NCBI GenBank assembly: GCA_965214085.1
Contig: OZ243937.1
Coordinates: 1,860,001-1,924,000 of the forward strand
From: UBA6055 sp965214085
GTDB taxonomy: Bacteria > Chloroflexota > Anaerolineae > Aggregatilineales > Phototrophicaceae
Direction of reading: 5' to 3'
Length of the DNA stretch: 64,000 bases
The position numbers were made by a program, and so were the translations under genes. The notes under the pieces were generated by a model, which saw only the letters and a list, made by a program, of their open reading frames with translations, was not told the DNA's origin and did not search any database. This document shows positions 8,818 through 20,862 of this stretch, piece by piece. Numbering within the stretch: position 1 is the stretch's first letter; every line of letters begins with the position of its first letter.

Positions 8818-9401
8818 TGCCCGAAACAAAGACCGATAACAAAATGACCGTGGTAGCGCTGGTTGAAAATGAGCCGGGCGTCTTGAACCGCATCGCGAGC
8901 ATGTTCCGCCGCCGCGCTTTTAACATCGACAGTCTTACCGTCGGCCGCACGCACCGGCCCCATATCTCGCGCATGACCATACGCGTGGTTGCAGGTCCAG
9001 AATACGCCAAGAAGATCGCCGCCAACTTGCAGAAGCTGGTCAACGTGATTGACGTGCGTGTGCTTGACAACGAGCCGCACATTGAACGCGACCTGGCGAT
9101 CATCAAGGTGCGCAACGATGATGCGGAATCGCGCAATACCATTACCGAAATCTGCGACCGCTATCCGGCGCGCATCGTCGATGTTGGGCCCAAGGTCGCC
9201 ATCATAGAAATGGTGGGAACGGAATCCGTTATTGATGAGTTCATCGAGGAAGTTCGGCCGACCGGCATCGTCGAGATGATCCGCACTGGCGTGGTATCTA
9301 TGGGGCGCGGCACGCGGATTCATGATACGAAGTTCATCAATCGCCGAGCGTTGGCTGATGCTGTCGCAAAAGCTAGCAGCGGCAACGGGCGGATCGTCTA
9401 G
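8814..9401 (+). CDS. ilvN: Acetolactate synthase, small regulatory subunit
   Basis: The protein has 195 residues with an N-terminal ACT domain (VALVENEPGVLNRIASMF, then RAFNIDSLTVG) and a C-terminal ALS_ss_C domain. The small subunit activates IlvB and confers feedback inhibition by valine. ATG 8814 overlaps the ilvB stop by four bases and has AGGAGA upstream; ATG 8817 is the next codon. Confidence 0.95.
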   Translation: MMPETKTDNKMTVVALVENEPGVLNRIASMFRRRAFNIDSLTVGRTHRPHISRMTIRVVAGPEYAKKIAANLQKLVNVIDVRVLDNEPHIERDLAIIKVRNDDAESRNTITEICDRYPARIVDVGPKVAIIEMVGTESVIDEFIEEVRPTGIVEMIRTGVVSMGRGTRIHDTKFINRRALADAVAKASSGNGRIV

Positions 9402-9468
9402 CGCGATATACAGCGGCGCATCAGGCCGCGACTTCAATCAATTACTCAATTCAGGAGAGGTAAGTTAG

Positions 9469-10479
<1,011 letters not shown>

Positions 10480-10618
10480 CGCGTAGGCGATCGCGCCTTT
10501 GCTGCGTAAGACGAGTCGACGAAGGGAGGCGCCTGTATGGCTGAGGATGGTCTTACTGGCTTAAGCCGGTTGTACAGCATTCCCGATCTGATTCGACTGA
10601 GTAAAGGAACAGCTCCAA

Positions 10619-12229
<1,611 letters not shown>

Positions 12230-12258
12230 TCGTATACGACTGTGATGAGGAAATAGAA

Positions 12259-13701
12259 ATGAAGCAAAATGGCAAACGGCGCACACTCTTCGAAAAAGTG
12301 TGGGACACGCATATCGTGCGCGAGCAGAGCGACGATGCGCCAGCGGTACTTTATATCGACTTGCACCTGGTGCATGAGGTGACATCGCCACAGGCATTTT
12401 CCATGATTCGCGAGCGCGGCCTGAAGGTGCGCCGCCCCGATCAAACGATAGGCACGATGGATCACAGCACGCCGACAACGCCCAGAAATGAGTTGGGAAT
12501 CATTCCGGTGGCTGATGCCATGGCGGCCAAGCAGCTTGATACCTTCAGCAAGAATTGCGACGACTTTGGCATCCCCATGTACGCTTTGGGCGATGAGCAT
12601 CAAGGCATCGTGCATGTGATCGGGCCTGAGAAGGGCTTGACGCAGCCGGGCATGACCATCGTTTGCGGCGACAGCCACACCAGCACGCATGGCGCATTTG
12701 GCGCGCTGGCTTTTGGCATCGGCACCAGCGAAGTCGGCCATGTCTTGGCGACGCAGACCTTGCTGCAGAACAGGCCGCGCACGATGGCGGTCAATATAGA
12801 GGGAAGGCTGGGCGCCGGCGTCACGGCCAAGGACATCATCTTGGCGGTCATCGCGCGCATCGGCATCGGCGGCGGCACGGGCCACGTCTTCGAATATCGC
12901 GGCGAAGCGATCCGCAGCCTGAGCATGGAAGGGCGAATGACCGTCTGCAATATGTCGATAGAGGGTGGCGCGCGCGCCGGCATGGTCGCCCCGGACGACA
13001 CGACATTTGAGTATATCCAGGGCCGGCAGCATGCCCCGCAGGGCGCCGAGTGGGATGCCGCTGTCGAGCGCTGGCGTGAATTGCCGACCGATGCAGGCGC
13101 GCAATTCGACCAGGAAATCACGCTGCGCGCCGATGAGCTGATACCGATGATCACCTACGGCACCAACCCGGGCATGGGCATGCCGATCGACGCGGCTGTG
13201 CCGACGCCGGAAGACGAACGTGACATCAACAAGAAGATCGCGCTGGAGAAGGCGCTGACCTACATGGACCTGGCGCCGGGGCAGCAGCTGCTGGGCAAAG
13301 CCATTGATGTGGTATTCATCGGCAGCTGCACCAATTCTCGCATCACGGATTTGCGGCAGGCCGCGCAGTTTATTCAAGGCCGCAAGGTGGCCGATTCTGT
13401 TCGTATGATGGTGGTGCCGGGCTCGCAGCAAGTGAAGCAACAGGCTGAAAACGAAGGCCTGCACGAGATCTTCAGGGCGGCGGGCGCCGAGTGGCGCGAA
13501 GCTGGCTGCTCAATGTGCATCGCCATGAATGGCGACCAACTGCAGCCCGGTCAATACGCGGTATCCACCAGCAATCGCAACTTTGAAGGTCGGCAAGGCA
13601 AGGGCGGCCGGACTTTCCTGGCCAGCCCGCTGACTGCCGCGGCATCGGCTGTGGCTGGCTCGGTAACGGATCCGCGCGCCCTGCTTACGGGATTGAATTG
13701 A
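12259..13701 (+). CDS. leuC: 3-isopropylmalate dehydratase, large subunit
   Basis: LeuC carries the [4Fe-4S] cluster of isopropylmalate isomerase. The cluster cysteines are seen in IGSCTNSRITDL and in the CSMC pair of AGCSMCIAMN. The N-terminal VCGDSHTSTHGAFGALAFG block is typical of the aconitase family. The length is 480 residues. The stop is followed almost at once by the leuD ribosome-binding site. The enzyme may also serve citramalate isomerisation, because cimA is in the same operon; that double use is known in other organisms and is inference here. Confidence 0.95.
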   Translation: MKQNGKRRTLFEKVWDTHIVREQSDDAPAVLYIDLHLVHEVTSPQAFSMIRERGLKVRRPDQTIGTMDHSTPTTPRNELGIIPVADAMAAKQLDTFSKNCDDFGIPMYALGDEHQGIVHVIGPEKGLTQPGMTIVCGDSHTSTHGAFGALAFGIGTSEVGHVLATQTLLQNRPRTMAVNIEGRLGAGVTAKDIILAVIARIGIGGGTGHVFEYRGEAIRSLSMEGRMTVCNMSIEGGARAGMVAPDDTTFEYIQGRQHAPQGAEWDAAVERWRELPTDAGAQFDQEITLRADELIPMITYGTNPGMGMPIDAAVPTPEDERDINKKIALEKALTYMDLAPGQQLLGKAIDVVFIGSCTNSRITDLRQAAQFIQGRKVADSVRMMVVPGSQQVKQQAENEGLHEIFRAAGAEWREAGCSMCIAMNGDQLQPGQYAVSTSNRNFEGRQGKGGRTFLASPLTAAASAVAGSVTDPRALLTGLN

Positions 13702-13712
13702 GGAGGATGACC

Positions 13713-14324
13713 GTGGAAAAGGTAAGTCAAATCCGGGGCAGCATCGTCTCCATTCCAGTAAACGACATCGACACCGACCAGATTATTCCGGCGCGCTTCC
13801 TCAAAGTCACCGACAAGGAGGGCTTGGGCAAAGCCGCCTTTTGCGATTGGCGCTACCAGGAAGACGGCGAGACGCCAAATCCGGAGTTTGTGCTCAATCG
13901 CCCCGAATATAGCAGCGCCTCGGTATTGATCGCGGGCAACAACTTCGGCTGCGGCAGTTCACGCGAGCACGCGCCTTGGGCGCTGCTTGGCGCCGGCTTC
14001 CAAGCGGTCATCAGCACCGACTTCGCCGACATCTTTAGTAACAATTCGTTAAAGAATGGCTTGCTGCCGATCATCGTTGATGAAGGAACTCAGCAGCAGC
14101 TGTTCAGCCTGGCTGAAGAAGACCCCAGCACAAGCGTCAGCGTTGATGTCGAAGCGCAGACTTTGACGCTGCCCGACGGACGCGCGGTCGGCTTCCCACT
14201 GGATGGCTTCGCCAAGTATTGCTTGCTCAACGGCGTGGATCAGCTTGGCTACCTGCTGGCGCTGGATGATGACGTCCGCGCCTACGAGTCCGCTAATCCG
14301 CAGCGCGTCGTGACCAGCGCCTAG
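13713..14324 (+). CDS. leuD: 3-isopropylmalate dehydratase, small subunit
   Basis: This swivelling domain partner of LeuC has the substrate-binding block FGCGSSREHAPWAL and the N-terminal NDIDTDQIIPARFL. GTG 13713 is chosen because AGGAGG (13701-13706) lies exactly six bases upstream. The ATG at 13707 abuts that site with no spacer and is unlikely. This gives 203 residues, normal for a LeuD that works with LeuC. Confidence 0.93.
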   Translation: MEKVSQIRGSIVSIPVNDIDTDQIIPARFLKVTDKEGLGKAAFCDWRYQEDGETPNPEFVLNRPEYSSASVLIAGNNFGCGSSREHAPWALLGAGFQAVISTDFADIFSNNSLKNGLLPIIVDEGTQQQLFSLAEEDPSTSVSVDVEAQTLTLPDGRAVGFPLDGFAKYCLLNGVDQLGYLLALDDDVRAYESANPQRVVTSA

Positions 14325-14357
14325 CCATTGCGCCCTGCAGCGACCGAGGAGGAAGGC

Positions 14358-15968
14358 ATGTCGAGCGTGAATGCGGGAATCGCGATTTACGATACCACGC
14401 TGCGGGACGGCAGCCAGCGTGAAGGAATTTCGCTTTCGGTGGCTGACAAGCTTCATATTACCCGCTTGCTCGATGAATTGGGCATCGACTACATCGAAGG
14501 CGGCTGGCCCGGCTCAAATCCCAAGGATGTGAAGTACTTCGACCAAGCGCGCGATTTGGATCTGAGACATTCAAAGATCGCCGCATTTGGCTCGACGCGC
14601 CGCAAGGGAATCGCGCCGGAAGACGATGCCAATCTTCGGGCGCTGGTCGAGGCGAACACGCCGGTGGTTACCGTTGTCGGCAAGACCTCGATGCTGCACG
14701 TTACTGACGTCCTGCAAACGACGGCCGGCGAAAACTTGAAGATGATTGAAGACAGCCTGGCCTACTTGAAGGCGCAGGGCAGGGAAGTCATCTACGATGC
14801 CGAACACTTCTTTGATGGCGCCAAGCTGGATATGGAATACGGCTTTGATACGCTGGCGGCTGCGGCGGCCGGCGGCGCTGATGTCATCGTGCTCTGCGAT
14901 ACCAATGGCGGCTCCATGCCTTGGGAAATCGCCGAATTTGTCTTCAAAGCGCAAGAGCTCTTCCCGGATGCGCAGTTCGGCATCCATACGCATAATGACG
15001 GCGAGCTAGCCGTGGCGAATTCGCTGGCAGCGGTTCGCGCCGGGGCTGTGCATGTGCAAGGCACGATCAACGGCTATGGCGAACGCTGCGGCAACGCGAA
15101 TCTCTGCAGCATCATTCCCGACCTGATAATCAAAATGGGCATACCGTGTTTGGCGACTGACGGCAATTTGGCGACATTGACGCATTTGTCCCGTGCCGTA
15201 GCCGAAATCGCAAATTTGGCGCCTGACACGCACCTGCCCTACGTCGGCAAGAGCGCCTTCGCGCACAAAGGCGGGATTCATGTGGCGGCCATGCGCCGCA
15301 ATGTAGACAGCTACCAGCATATTGAGCCGGAGCAGGTGGGCAACAGAACGCGCGTCCTGGTGTCTGACTTGTCGGGGCGCGGCAATTTGTTGAGCAAGGC
15401 GGAAGAGCTGGGCTTGGACGTCTCGACTGACGAGGCGGTATCTGTGCTCAACGAAGTGAAAGAACTGGAAAGCGCCGGCTTCTCTTTTGAAGGCGCTGAG
15501 GCGTCGGTGGCGGTTCGCTTGCATCGCGCCGCCCCGAACTATGAGCCGCTGTTCAACCTGGTCGACTTCACCGTTATGGTGGAAGACCGACGCGGCCGAG
15601 GCCAGCAGGCCATGGCGATGGTCAAGCTGGAAATCGACGGCGATATTATACATACCGCGGCCGATGGCAACGGTCCCGTGAACGCGCTTGACCTGTCCTT
15701 GCGCAAGGCGCTGCTGCCCAAGTATCCCGCCCTTAGGGATATTCAGTTGGTGGACTACAAGGTGCGCATCCTCGATAGCGAGCACGCCACCGGCGCCATG
15801 ACACGGGTGTTGATCGACTCTTATAACGGCAAAGAACGCTGGAGCACAGTAGGCGCAGGCACCGACATCATCTGCTCGAGCTGGCTGGCGCTGGTCGACA
15901 GCGTTGAATACGGACTGTCTGTGGCCGAATCGACGGAAACGCAAGAACCGGCGCTCATCAGCGAATGA
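14358..15968 (+). CDS. cimA: (R)-citramalate synthase
   Basis: CimA condenses acetyl-CoA with pyruvate to make citramalate, which leads to 2-oxobutyrate and isoleucine without threonine deaminase. YDTTLRDGSQREGISLS and the HTHND motif mark the DRE-TIM metallolyase family. GGWPGSNPKD near residue 45 and the length of 536 residues with a C-terminal LeuA-like dimer domain fit the CimA branch rather than LeuA or homocitrate synthase. ATG 14358 follows GAGGAGG. It sits between leuD and leuB, so the same isomerase and dehydrogenase probably process both products. Confidence 0.88.
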   Translation: MSSVNAGIAIYDTTLRDGSQREGISLSVADKLHITRLLDELGIDYIEGGWPGSNPKDVKYFDQARDLDLRHSKIAAFGSTRRKGIAPEDDANLRALVEANTPVVTVVGKTSMLHVTDVLQTTAGENLKMIEDSLAYLKAQGREVIYDAEHFFDGAKLDMEYGFDTLAAAAAGGADVIVLCDTNGGSMPWEIAEFVFKAQELFPDAQFGIHTHNDGELAVANSLAAVRAGAVHVQGTINGYGERCGNANLCSIIPDLIIKMGIPCLATDGNLATLTHLSRAVAEIANLAPDTHLPYVGKSAFAHKGGIHVAAMRRNVDSYQHIEPEQVGNRTRVLVSDLSGRGNLLSKAEELGLDVSTDEAVSVLNEVKELESAGFSFEGAEASVAVRLHRAAPNYEPLFNLVDFTVMVEDRRGRGQQAMAMVKLEIDGDIIHTAADGNGPVNALDLSLRKALLPKYPALRDIQLVDYKVRILDSEHATGAMTRVLIDSYNGKERWSTVGAGTDIICSSWLALVDSVEYGLSVAESTETQEPALISE

Positions 15969-16029
15969 CGGCTAGCGATTCGCGCTTCCAGGCGGTCCAG
16001 ACGCCGTCAAAAACATGGAGAGAGACTAA

Positions 16030-17091
16030 ATGAAAGCGACGATTGCAGTTTTGCCCGGTGACGGCATCGGCCCGGAGGTAGTGGCGAAGTCCACCGAATT
16101 ATTGTCGGTGATATCGGAGAAGTTCGGCCACGAATTCACCTTCGTCGAAGGTTTGATCGGCGGCATCGCCATTGACGAGACGGGCGATCCGCTGCCGGCC
16201 GAAACGCTAAGCATTTGCGAAAACGCCGATGCCATTCTTATGGGCGCTGTCGGGGGACCAAAATGGTCCGACCCGACTGCGACTGTGCAACCCGAGCGCG
16301 GTCTGCTGGAGCTGCGTCAGCGCTTCGGCTTATTCGCCAATTTGCGGCCCGTAAAAGCGTATCCGGCATTAGTGGAACATGCGCCTTTGCGCGCCGATTT
16401 GCTGCAAGATGTCGATATTCTGTTTGTTCGGGAGTTGGTCAGCGGCATCTATTTTGGCGAACGGCAAGAGCAAGGCGATGGCGATTCCTCATATGATACG
16501 ATGTCTTATACTCGCTCGGAAGTCGAGCAAGTCGCCACTGTCGCCTTCCGCGCTGCACAAGGGCGCCGCGGAAAACTGTGCTCGGTGGATAAAGCTAATG
16601 TGCTGGCGACCATGCGTTTGTGGCGGCGCACGGTGGTCGATGTGCATGAGGAATACGCCGATGTTGAATTGGAGCATCTGTTAGTCGATGCGGCGACGAT
16701 GCACTTGCTGACGCGGCCGGGCAGCTTTGATGTGATCGTGGCGGGCAATATGTTCGGCGACATTCTCAGCGACGAAGCCTCGGTATTAGCTGGCAGCTTG
16801 GGCATGCTGCCGTCGGCGTCGCTGCGCGCCGATCAATTTGGACTTTACGAACCCGTTCATGGCACCGCGCCTGATATTGCCGGACAGGGCATAGCTAATC
16901 CCATCGGCATGTTTCTCAGCGCCGCCATGCTTCTGCGCTACAGTTTGCAATTGGAAGCAGAGGCCTCAGCGATTGAAACTGCCATTGACGCGGCGCTGGA
17001 GGCCGGCTTGCGTACGGCCGATATCGCCAGCCCGGGGCAAATTAGCGCTTCAACCGACGAGTTTGCCGCCGCCGTGATTAGTCACCTGTAA
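16030..17091 (+). CDS. leuB: 3-isopropylmalate dehydrogenase
   Basis: LeuB oxidises and decarboxylates 3-isopropylmalate with NAD. The protein begins with ATIAVLPGDGIGPEV and has the signature NMFGDILSDEASVLAGSLG. LVDAATMHLL and EPVHGTAPDIAGQGIANP are the substrate- and NAD-binding blocks. The 353 residues are standard. ATG 16030 follows GGAGAG. It is the last gene of the operon; murA converges 21 bp downstream, and I see no clear terminator between them. Confidence 0.95.
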   Translation: MKATIAVLPGDGIGPEVVAKSTELLSVISEKFGHEFTFVEGLIGGIAIDETGDPLPAETLSICENADAILMGAVGGPKWSDPTATVQPERGLLELRQRFGLFANLRPVKAYPALVEHAPLRADLLQDVDILFVRELVSGIYFGERQEQGDGDSSYDTMSYTRSEVEQVATVAFRAAQGRRGKLCSVDKANVLATMRLWRRTVVDVHEEYADVELEHLLVDAATMHLLTRPGSFDVIVAGNMFGDILSDEASVLAGSLGMLPSASLRADQFGLYEPVHGTAPDIAGQGIANPIGMFLSAAMLLRYSLQLEAEASAIETAIDAALEAGLRTADIASPGQISASTDEFAAAVISHL

Positions 17092-17112
17092 GTTGTCGCC
17101 GCGTACTGGCAG

Positions 17113-18453
17113 CTACCAGACGGGCTGCGGCGTCAACATGGTTTCAATGCGGGTGACATCGGCGCCTAGCGCGCGCAACAAGTCGTCGATGGCTTCGTAG
17201 CCGCGATCAACTTGATAGACGTTGTCGATGATGCTTTCGCCTTCGGCTGCCAGGGCGGCTAGCAGCAAGGTCGCGCCCGAGCGAATGTTGTCAGCGCTGA
17301 TGCGCGCTGGTTTGAGGCGCTCGACGCCCTTGATGATGCAGACGCCGCTTTGGCTGATGAGAATGTCGGCGCCCATCTGCAGCAGAGCTTCTACATAGTC
17401 ATAGCGATTATCAAAGATGCGTTCGCGGATGTAGCTTGTGCCATCGGACAGCGTGGACAGCGCCGCCATGCATGGCTGCAGATCTGTAGGGAAGCCGGGG
17501 TAGGGGTGCGTCTGGATATTTATCGGATTCAAGCGCTGATGGCGGGGTCGCCGTACCCGAATCGAGCGAGCGTCCGCGCTGATATCCACGCCCATTTGCT
17601 CCAACTTGGCGCTGACTATACGCAAATGCGACGGATCGATATTGCGTATAGTGACATCGCCGCCGGCCATGGCGCAGGCGATCATCATTGTGCCGGCAAC
17701 CAAACGGTCGGGCATGGGTGTATAGTCGACCGCATTCAGCTTCTCAACGCCGTTGATGAACAGGGTATTGGCGCCGAGGCCCTGAATATCGGCGCCCATC
17801 TTATTCAGAAAATTGCCGAAGTCGACCACTTCAGGTTCTACCGAGGCGTTTTCGAGAATCGTCTTGCCCTCGGCTAATGAGGCCGCCAGCATCAAGTTTT
17901 CTGTACCGGTGTGGCTGGGCAAATCCAGATAAAGCATGGCGCCCCGAAAGCGCCCGCCGTCAAGTTCAATGATGGTGCGGCCATCTTCGAAATACTGGAC
18001 ATCCGCCCCAAGCCGGGCGAAGCCGCGATGGTGAAAATCGATCTTGCGCGTGCCGATATCGCAGCCGCCGCTGCCAGGCAATTCAACGTAACCCAGACGG
18101 GCTTGCAACGGCGCCAGGAATAACACCGAGCCGCGGAAACGTCCGGCGATGTCTTCTGGCAATATGCCGCTGCTGACATCGGCCGCGTCAATGCGCACCG
18201 TTTTTGTCAATTTGTCGTGATGAACTCTGGCGCCAACCGCGCGCAGAAGTTCCAAAGCTCGCTCAACATCCTGGATGTCCGGCACTTGATGCAAGACGGT
18301 CTCGCCCTCTTCAACGACAATGGACGCCGCCAGCATCGCCAGAATCGCATTCTTGGCGCGCTGCACTTCGATTTCGCCGTAAAGCGCGCGACCTCCCTGG
18401 ACTCGAAAAGCTGTTTCATTAACAGTCGGTAGATTCATGCTGAAGTAATCCAC
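17113..18453 (-). CDS. murA: UDP-N-acetylglucosamine 1-carboxyvinyltransferase
   Basis: MurA transfers enolpyruvate from PEP to UDP-GlcNAc, the first committed step of peptidoglycan synthesis. The substrate Lys-Asn pair is at residues 34-35 (QRAKNAILAML). The catalytic Cys is at residue 131 in GGCDIGTRKIDFH, so the protein has the fosfomycin-sensitive form of the active site, not the Asp variant. GTG 18453 has AAGGA two bases ahead; ATG 18438 gives a more usual N-terminus. Family relatives include MurZ paralogues. Confidence 0.9.
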   Translation of the reverse strand: MDYFSMNLPTVNETAFRVQGGRALYGEIEVQRAKNAILAMLAASIVVEEGETVLHQVPDIQDVERALELLRAVGARVHHDKLTKTVRIDAADVSSGILPEDIAGRFRGSVLFLAPLQARLGYVELPGSGGCDIGTRKIDFHHRGFARLGADVQYFEDGRTIIELDGGRFRGAMLYLDLPSHTGTENLMLAASLAEGKTILENASVEPEVVDFGNFLNKMGADIQGLGANTLFINGVEKLNAVDYTPMPDRLVAGTMMIACAMAGGDVTIRNIDPSHLRIVSAKLEQMGVDISADARSIRVRRPRHQRLNPINIQTHPYPGFPTDLQPCMAALSTLSDGTSYIRERIFDNRYDYVEALLQMGADILISQSGVCIIKGVERLKPARISADNIRSGATLLLAALAAEGESIIDNVYQVDRGYEAIDDLLRALGADVTRIETMLTPQPVW

Positions 18454-18521
18454 TTTCCTTCGCGCGTCAGACAGATGATATCATTTAGAATAGCATACTT
18501 CTTGACATCCGCGTCACGTCG

Positions 18522-18883
18522 CAGGGCAATCGCATCAACATATTTATCACCACAAAGGCGCCGAGAACACAGAAGTAAGTGCAAGTAAGTCATGCGGAAA
18601 GCTAGCCTGACCAATCTGGTCAGCTGCAACTTGTAGTTTCGGGCGACATGGTATGTCGCCCCTACAGATTGTTGCTCTAGAGAAATTTGCATTTCTTTAC
18701 TGGCTTTACAGAGAGCACAGAGAAATGTCTATCATTTATAGATATTGTGAAATTGCGCTTCAATTTTGAAACCTGTGATTCGCATTTCACCCATTTGTAT
18801 GTCAATTCTAGTTGAGTTCTGCCCCGAACAAACTTAACCTTTGTGGTCTCTGTAGCAAAAAAAATATGATGCGATTAACCTAG
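18522..18883 (-). mobile_element. Decayed B-family element, about 360 bp
   Basis: The left end GGGCAATCGCATCAA (from 18524) matches the B-family terminal repeat exactly; the right end ATGATGCGATTAACC matches with changes. The 9-mers outside (GTCACGTCG and GTCACGGTG) agree at seven positions, compatible with a worn target duplication. Inside is a palindrome, GGGCGACATGGTATGTCGCCC in two halves around 18641-18661, and CACAGAG-like stretches. No gene is visible. Element A2 begins 10 bp further on. Confidence 0.6.
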
Positions 18884-18893
18884 TCACGGTGGG

Positions 18894-19258
18894 GGAAATG
18901 TATCCTTTTCGGTTGATACAGATATATACCATCGAGGACACCGAGAAATGCTAGGGCAATCGCATCAAATTATTTCAACACTAAGGCGCCAAGAACTCCG
19001 AGATATATCTGAAAATACGCCAATATAGGACGCAATGAAAAGGTGATTTTCTGCCAGAATTCATGGGCGAGCCAAGGCTCGCCCCTACAATATGTTAGTT
19101 TGATAATATATTCGTCATTTATGGATATTGATGCGATTGCCCGGCGAGAAATGCGAGAGCACCGAGAAACTTAATCGAGATATGCCATATTCTTTGTGTG
19201 CTTTGTGCCTTTGTATCTTTGTGGTGAAATTGTATTTCAACCGAATTCGATACACTAC
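18894..19258 (-). mobile_element. MITE-like element A2 (365 bp, inverted) with nested B2
   Basis: The element lies in the opposite orientation to A1 and has the same length. Ends are GGAAATGTATCC (left) and GATACACTAC (right). Flanks TCACGGTGGG (18884-18893) and CCACGGTGGG (19259-19268) differ at one of ten positions, consistent with a target duplication. The right end is 17 bp upstream of the -35 box that drives the SAM-riboswitch transcript. Confidence 0.85.
18951..19144 (-). mobile_element. MITE-like element B2 nested in A2 (194 bp)
   Basis: The element starts CTAGGGCAATCGCATCAA and ends with TTGATGCGATTGCCCGG. It is flanked by an exact 9-bp duplication, CGAGAAATG, at 18942-18950 and 19145-19153. 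This copy gives the clearest proof that B elements insert with a 9-bp target duplication. The central palindrome is near 19067-19089. The insertion site inside A is the same as in A1 and A4. Confidence 0.85.
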
Positions 19259-19274
19259 CCACGGTGGGCGTCAT

Positions 19275-19303
19275 TTGCGATTCGTCCACCGCTATGTTAT
19301 ACT
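19275..19303 (+). promoter_or_regulatory. Promoter of the SAM-riboswitch transcript
   Basis: TTGCGA (19275-19280) and TATACT (19298-19303) are separated by 17 bp. Transcription would begin about 25-30 bases before the riboswitch aptamer. Confidence 0.6.
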
Positions 19304-19337
19304 GCGCAGCGATTAACAATCAAAGATAAAGTTTGCG

Positions 19338-19438
19338 CTTATCCAGAGGTGGTGGAGAGACCGACTCGGCGAAGCCACAGCAACCCCCAGATGGCAATGG
19401 GAAGGTGCTAATTTCGGCAGATGTTTCTGGAAGATGAG
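19338..19438 (+). promoter_or_regulatory. SAM-I (S-box) riboswitch aptamer
   Basis: The core matches the S-box consensus: CAGAGGTGGTGGAGAGACC, then GAAGCCACAGCAACC, then AAGGTGCTAATTTC, closing with AGATGAG. P1 pairs CTTATC (19338-19343) with GATGAG (19433-19438). S-adenosylmethionine binding to this class normally switches off the genes downstream. Here a terminator at 19529-19566 and then a cystathionine gamma-synthase follow, exactly as expected for methionine control. Confidence 0.92.
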
Positions 19439-19528
19439 GGTAAACACCTGTTTCGCTCGGCAGCTTCATGTGGGGCGGCAGGTCATTCCGTAGACTGTGC
19501 CCCAGTCACTAGCTTCAAGGTCACGGAA

Positions 19529-19566
19529 GCCCAAACTGGCGTTACTATAGCCGTTTGGGCTTTTTC
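19529..19566 (+). terminator. Terminator of the SAM-I expression platform
   Basis: An 8-bp perfect stem, GCCCAAAC (19529-19536) with GTTTGGGC (19553-19560), is extended by GGC/GCC inside and followed by TTTTTC. It lies 90 bp after the aptamer and 20 bp before the coding start, so it is the off-state terminator. Confidence 0.85.
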
Positions 19567-19585
19567 TATTGGGGAGGAATCAAGC

Positions 19586-20836
19586 ATGAAATCGAGAGAT
19601 TCTCTAGCGAAACCTAAATCGATTGGCGCAAGCACAGCATCGGTGCACGGCGGCGCAGCGCGTGACAAGGGTTTCCATTCGGTGACCACGCCCATTGTGC
19701 AATCCGCCACCTATACCTTTCGCAATACCGCCGAAGTGATCGCGTTCCTGGATAAAAAAGTCTATGGCGGGGAGCTGAACCGTGAGGAATACGGGCGCTA
19801 CGGCAATCCCTCGATCTGGTCGCTGGAGAACCGCATCGCCAAGCTGGAAGGGGCTGAGGATGCGGTGGTTTATCCCTCCGGCATGTCGGCGGTGACCTCA
19901 CTGTTCCTTACCGTACTGCGCCCCGGTACGCATATCGTGATGACCGACGACTGTTACCGCCGGACGCGCCAATTTTGCCAGACGACGCTGGAGAAGTTTG
20001 GCATCGAAACGAGCATCGTGCCGATGGCGGACTATGACGCGCTGGAGGCGGCGATAATACCGAAGAAAACGCGCTTCATCTTTACGGAAACGCCGACCAA
20101 CCCCTACTTGCGCGTGGCCGATCTGCGGCGGCTGGTAGCGTTGGGCAAAGCGTACCGAGCGATGACGCTGCTCGATACCACCTTCGCCACGCCAATCAAC
20201 CTGCGTCCGCTGGAATACGGCGTCGATTTTGTCATGCACAGCGCCACCAAGTACATCGGCGGCCACAATGACGTGCTGGCAGGCGTGATTGCCGGCGACA
20301 ATGGGCGGATCAAAGCGCTCAAGGACGCGCGCGGAATCCTAGGCAATGTGGTGGATCCGCATCAAGCCTATCTGCTGGAGCGCGGGCTGAAAACCTTGGC
20401 GGTACGCGTGCGCCACCAAAACCAGGCCGGGCTAGAAGTGGCGCGCTTCCTCGAAGGCCACCCTAAGATCGACCGCGTCTATTATCCGGGCCTGCCTTCG
20501 CATCCGGATCACGAGATCGCGAGAGCGCAGATGCAAGGTTACGGCGGCGTCGTCAGCTTTGAGGTTGCCGGAGACATCAAGACGACCAGCGACTTTATCG
20601 ATCGTTTGCGCATACCCTACATCGCGCCTAGCTTGGGCGGCACGGAGAGTCTGATTGAGCAGCCGGCCTACTTCAGCTACTACGATCTGAGCAGCGAGGA
20701 ACGGCAAGCCATTGGCATCAAGGACAATCTGGTCCGTTTCGCGCTTGGCATTGAAGACGCGCAAGACATCATCGCTGATTTGGATGCTTCGCTGCAAGCC
20801 GTCCCGGATGCCGTTTCCGCGCGACCAGCAAGCTGA
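19586..20836 (+). CDS. metB: Cystathionine gamma-synthase, plant-like
   Basis: This PLP enzyme of the Cys/Met-metabolism family (416 residues) joins cysteine to an activated homoserine to give cystathionine. The PLP Lys is residue 222 in HSATKYIGGHNDVLAG. From memory, blocks such as GRYGNPS, HPKIDRVYYPGLPSHPDHE and RIPYIAPSLGG are strikingly close to plant CGS, which uses O-phosphohomoserine. ATG 19586 is fixed by GGGGAGGA just upstream; the open frame before it is the riboswitch leader. Control by SAM is expected. thrC converges from the other side and thrB lies beyond it. Alternative names would be O-acetylhomoserine sulfhydrylase or methionine gamma-lyase, which I think less likely. Confidence 0.85.
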   Translation: MKSRDSLAKPKSIGASTASVHGGAARDKGFHSVTTPIVQSATYTFRNTAEVIAFLDKKVYGGELNREEYGRYGNPSIWSLENRIAKLEGAEDAVVYPSGMSAVTSLFLTVLRPGTHIVMTDDCYRRTRQFCQTTLEKFGIETSIVPMADYDALEAAIIPKKTRFIFTETPTNPYLRVADLRRLVALGKAYRAMTLLDTTFATPINLRPLEYGVDFVMHSATKYIGGHNDVLAGVIAGDNGRIKALKDARGILGNVVDPHQAYLLERGLKTLAVRVRHQNQAGLEVARFLEGHPKIDRVYYPGLPSHPDHEIARAQMQGYGGVVSFEVAGDIKTTSDFIDRLRIPYIAPSLGGTESLIEQPAYFSYYDLSSEERQAIGIKDNLVRFALGIEDAQDIIADLDASLQAVPDAVSARPAS

Positions 20837-20862
20837 TTCAGTCCGAGCCGGCTGGCTGATTC

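Noticed and set aside
19128..19316. Repeated small proteins of the type MRLPGEKCESTEKLN in several intergenic regions
   Set aside because: They are read through the ends of B inside A elements and recur only because the elements are repeated; no ribosome-binding sites.
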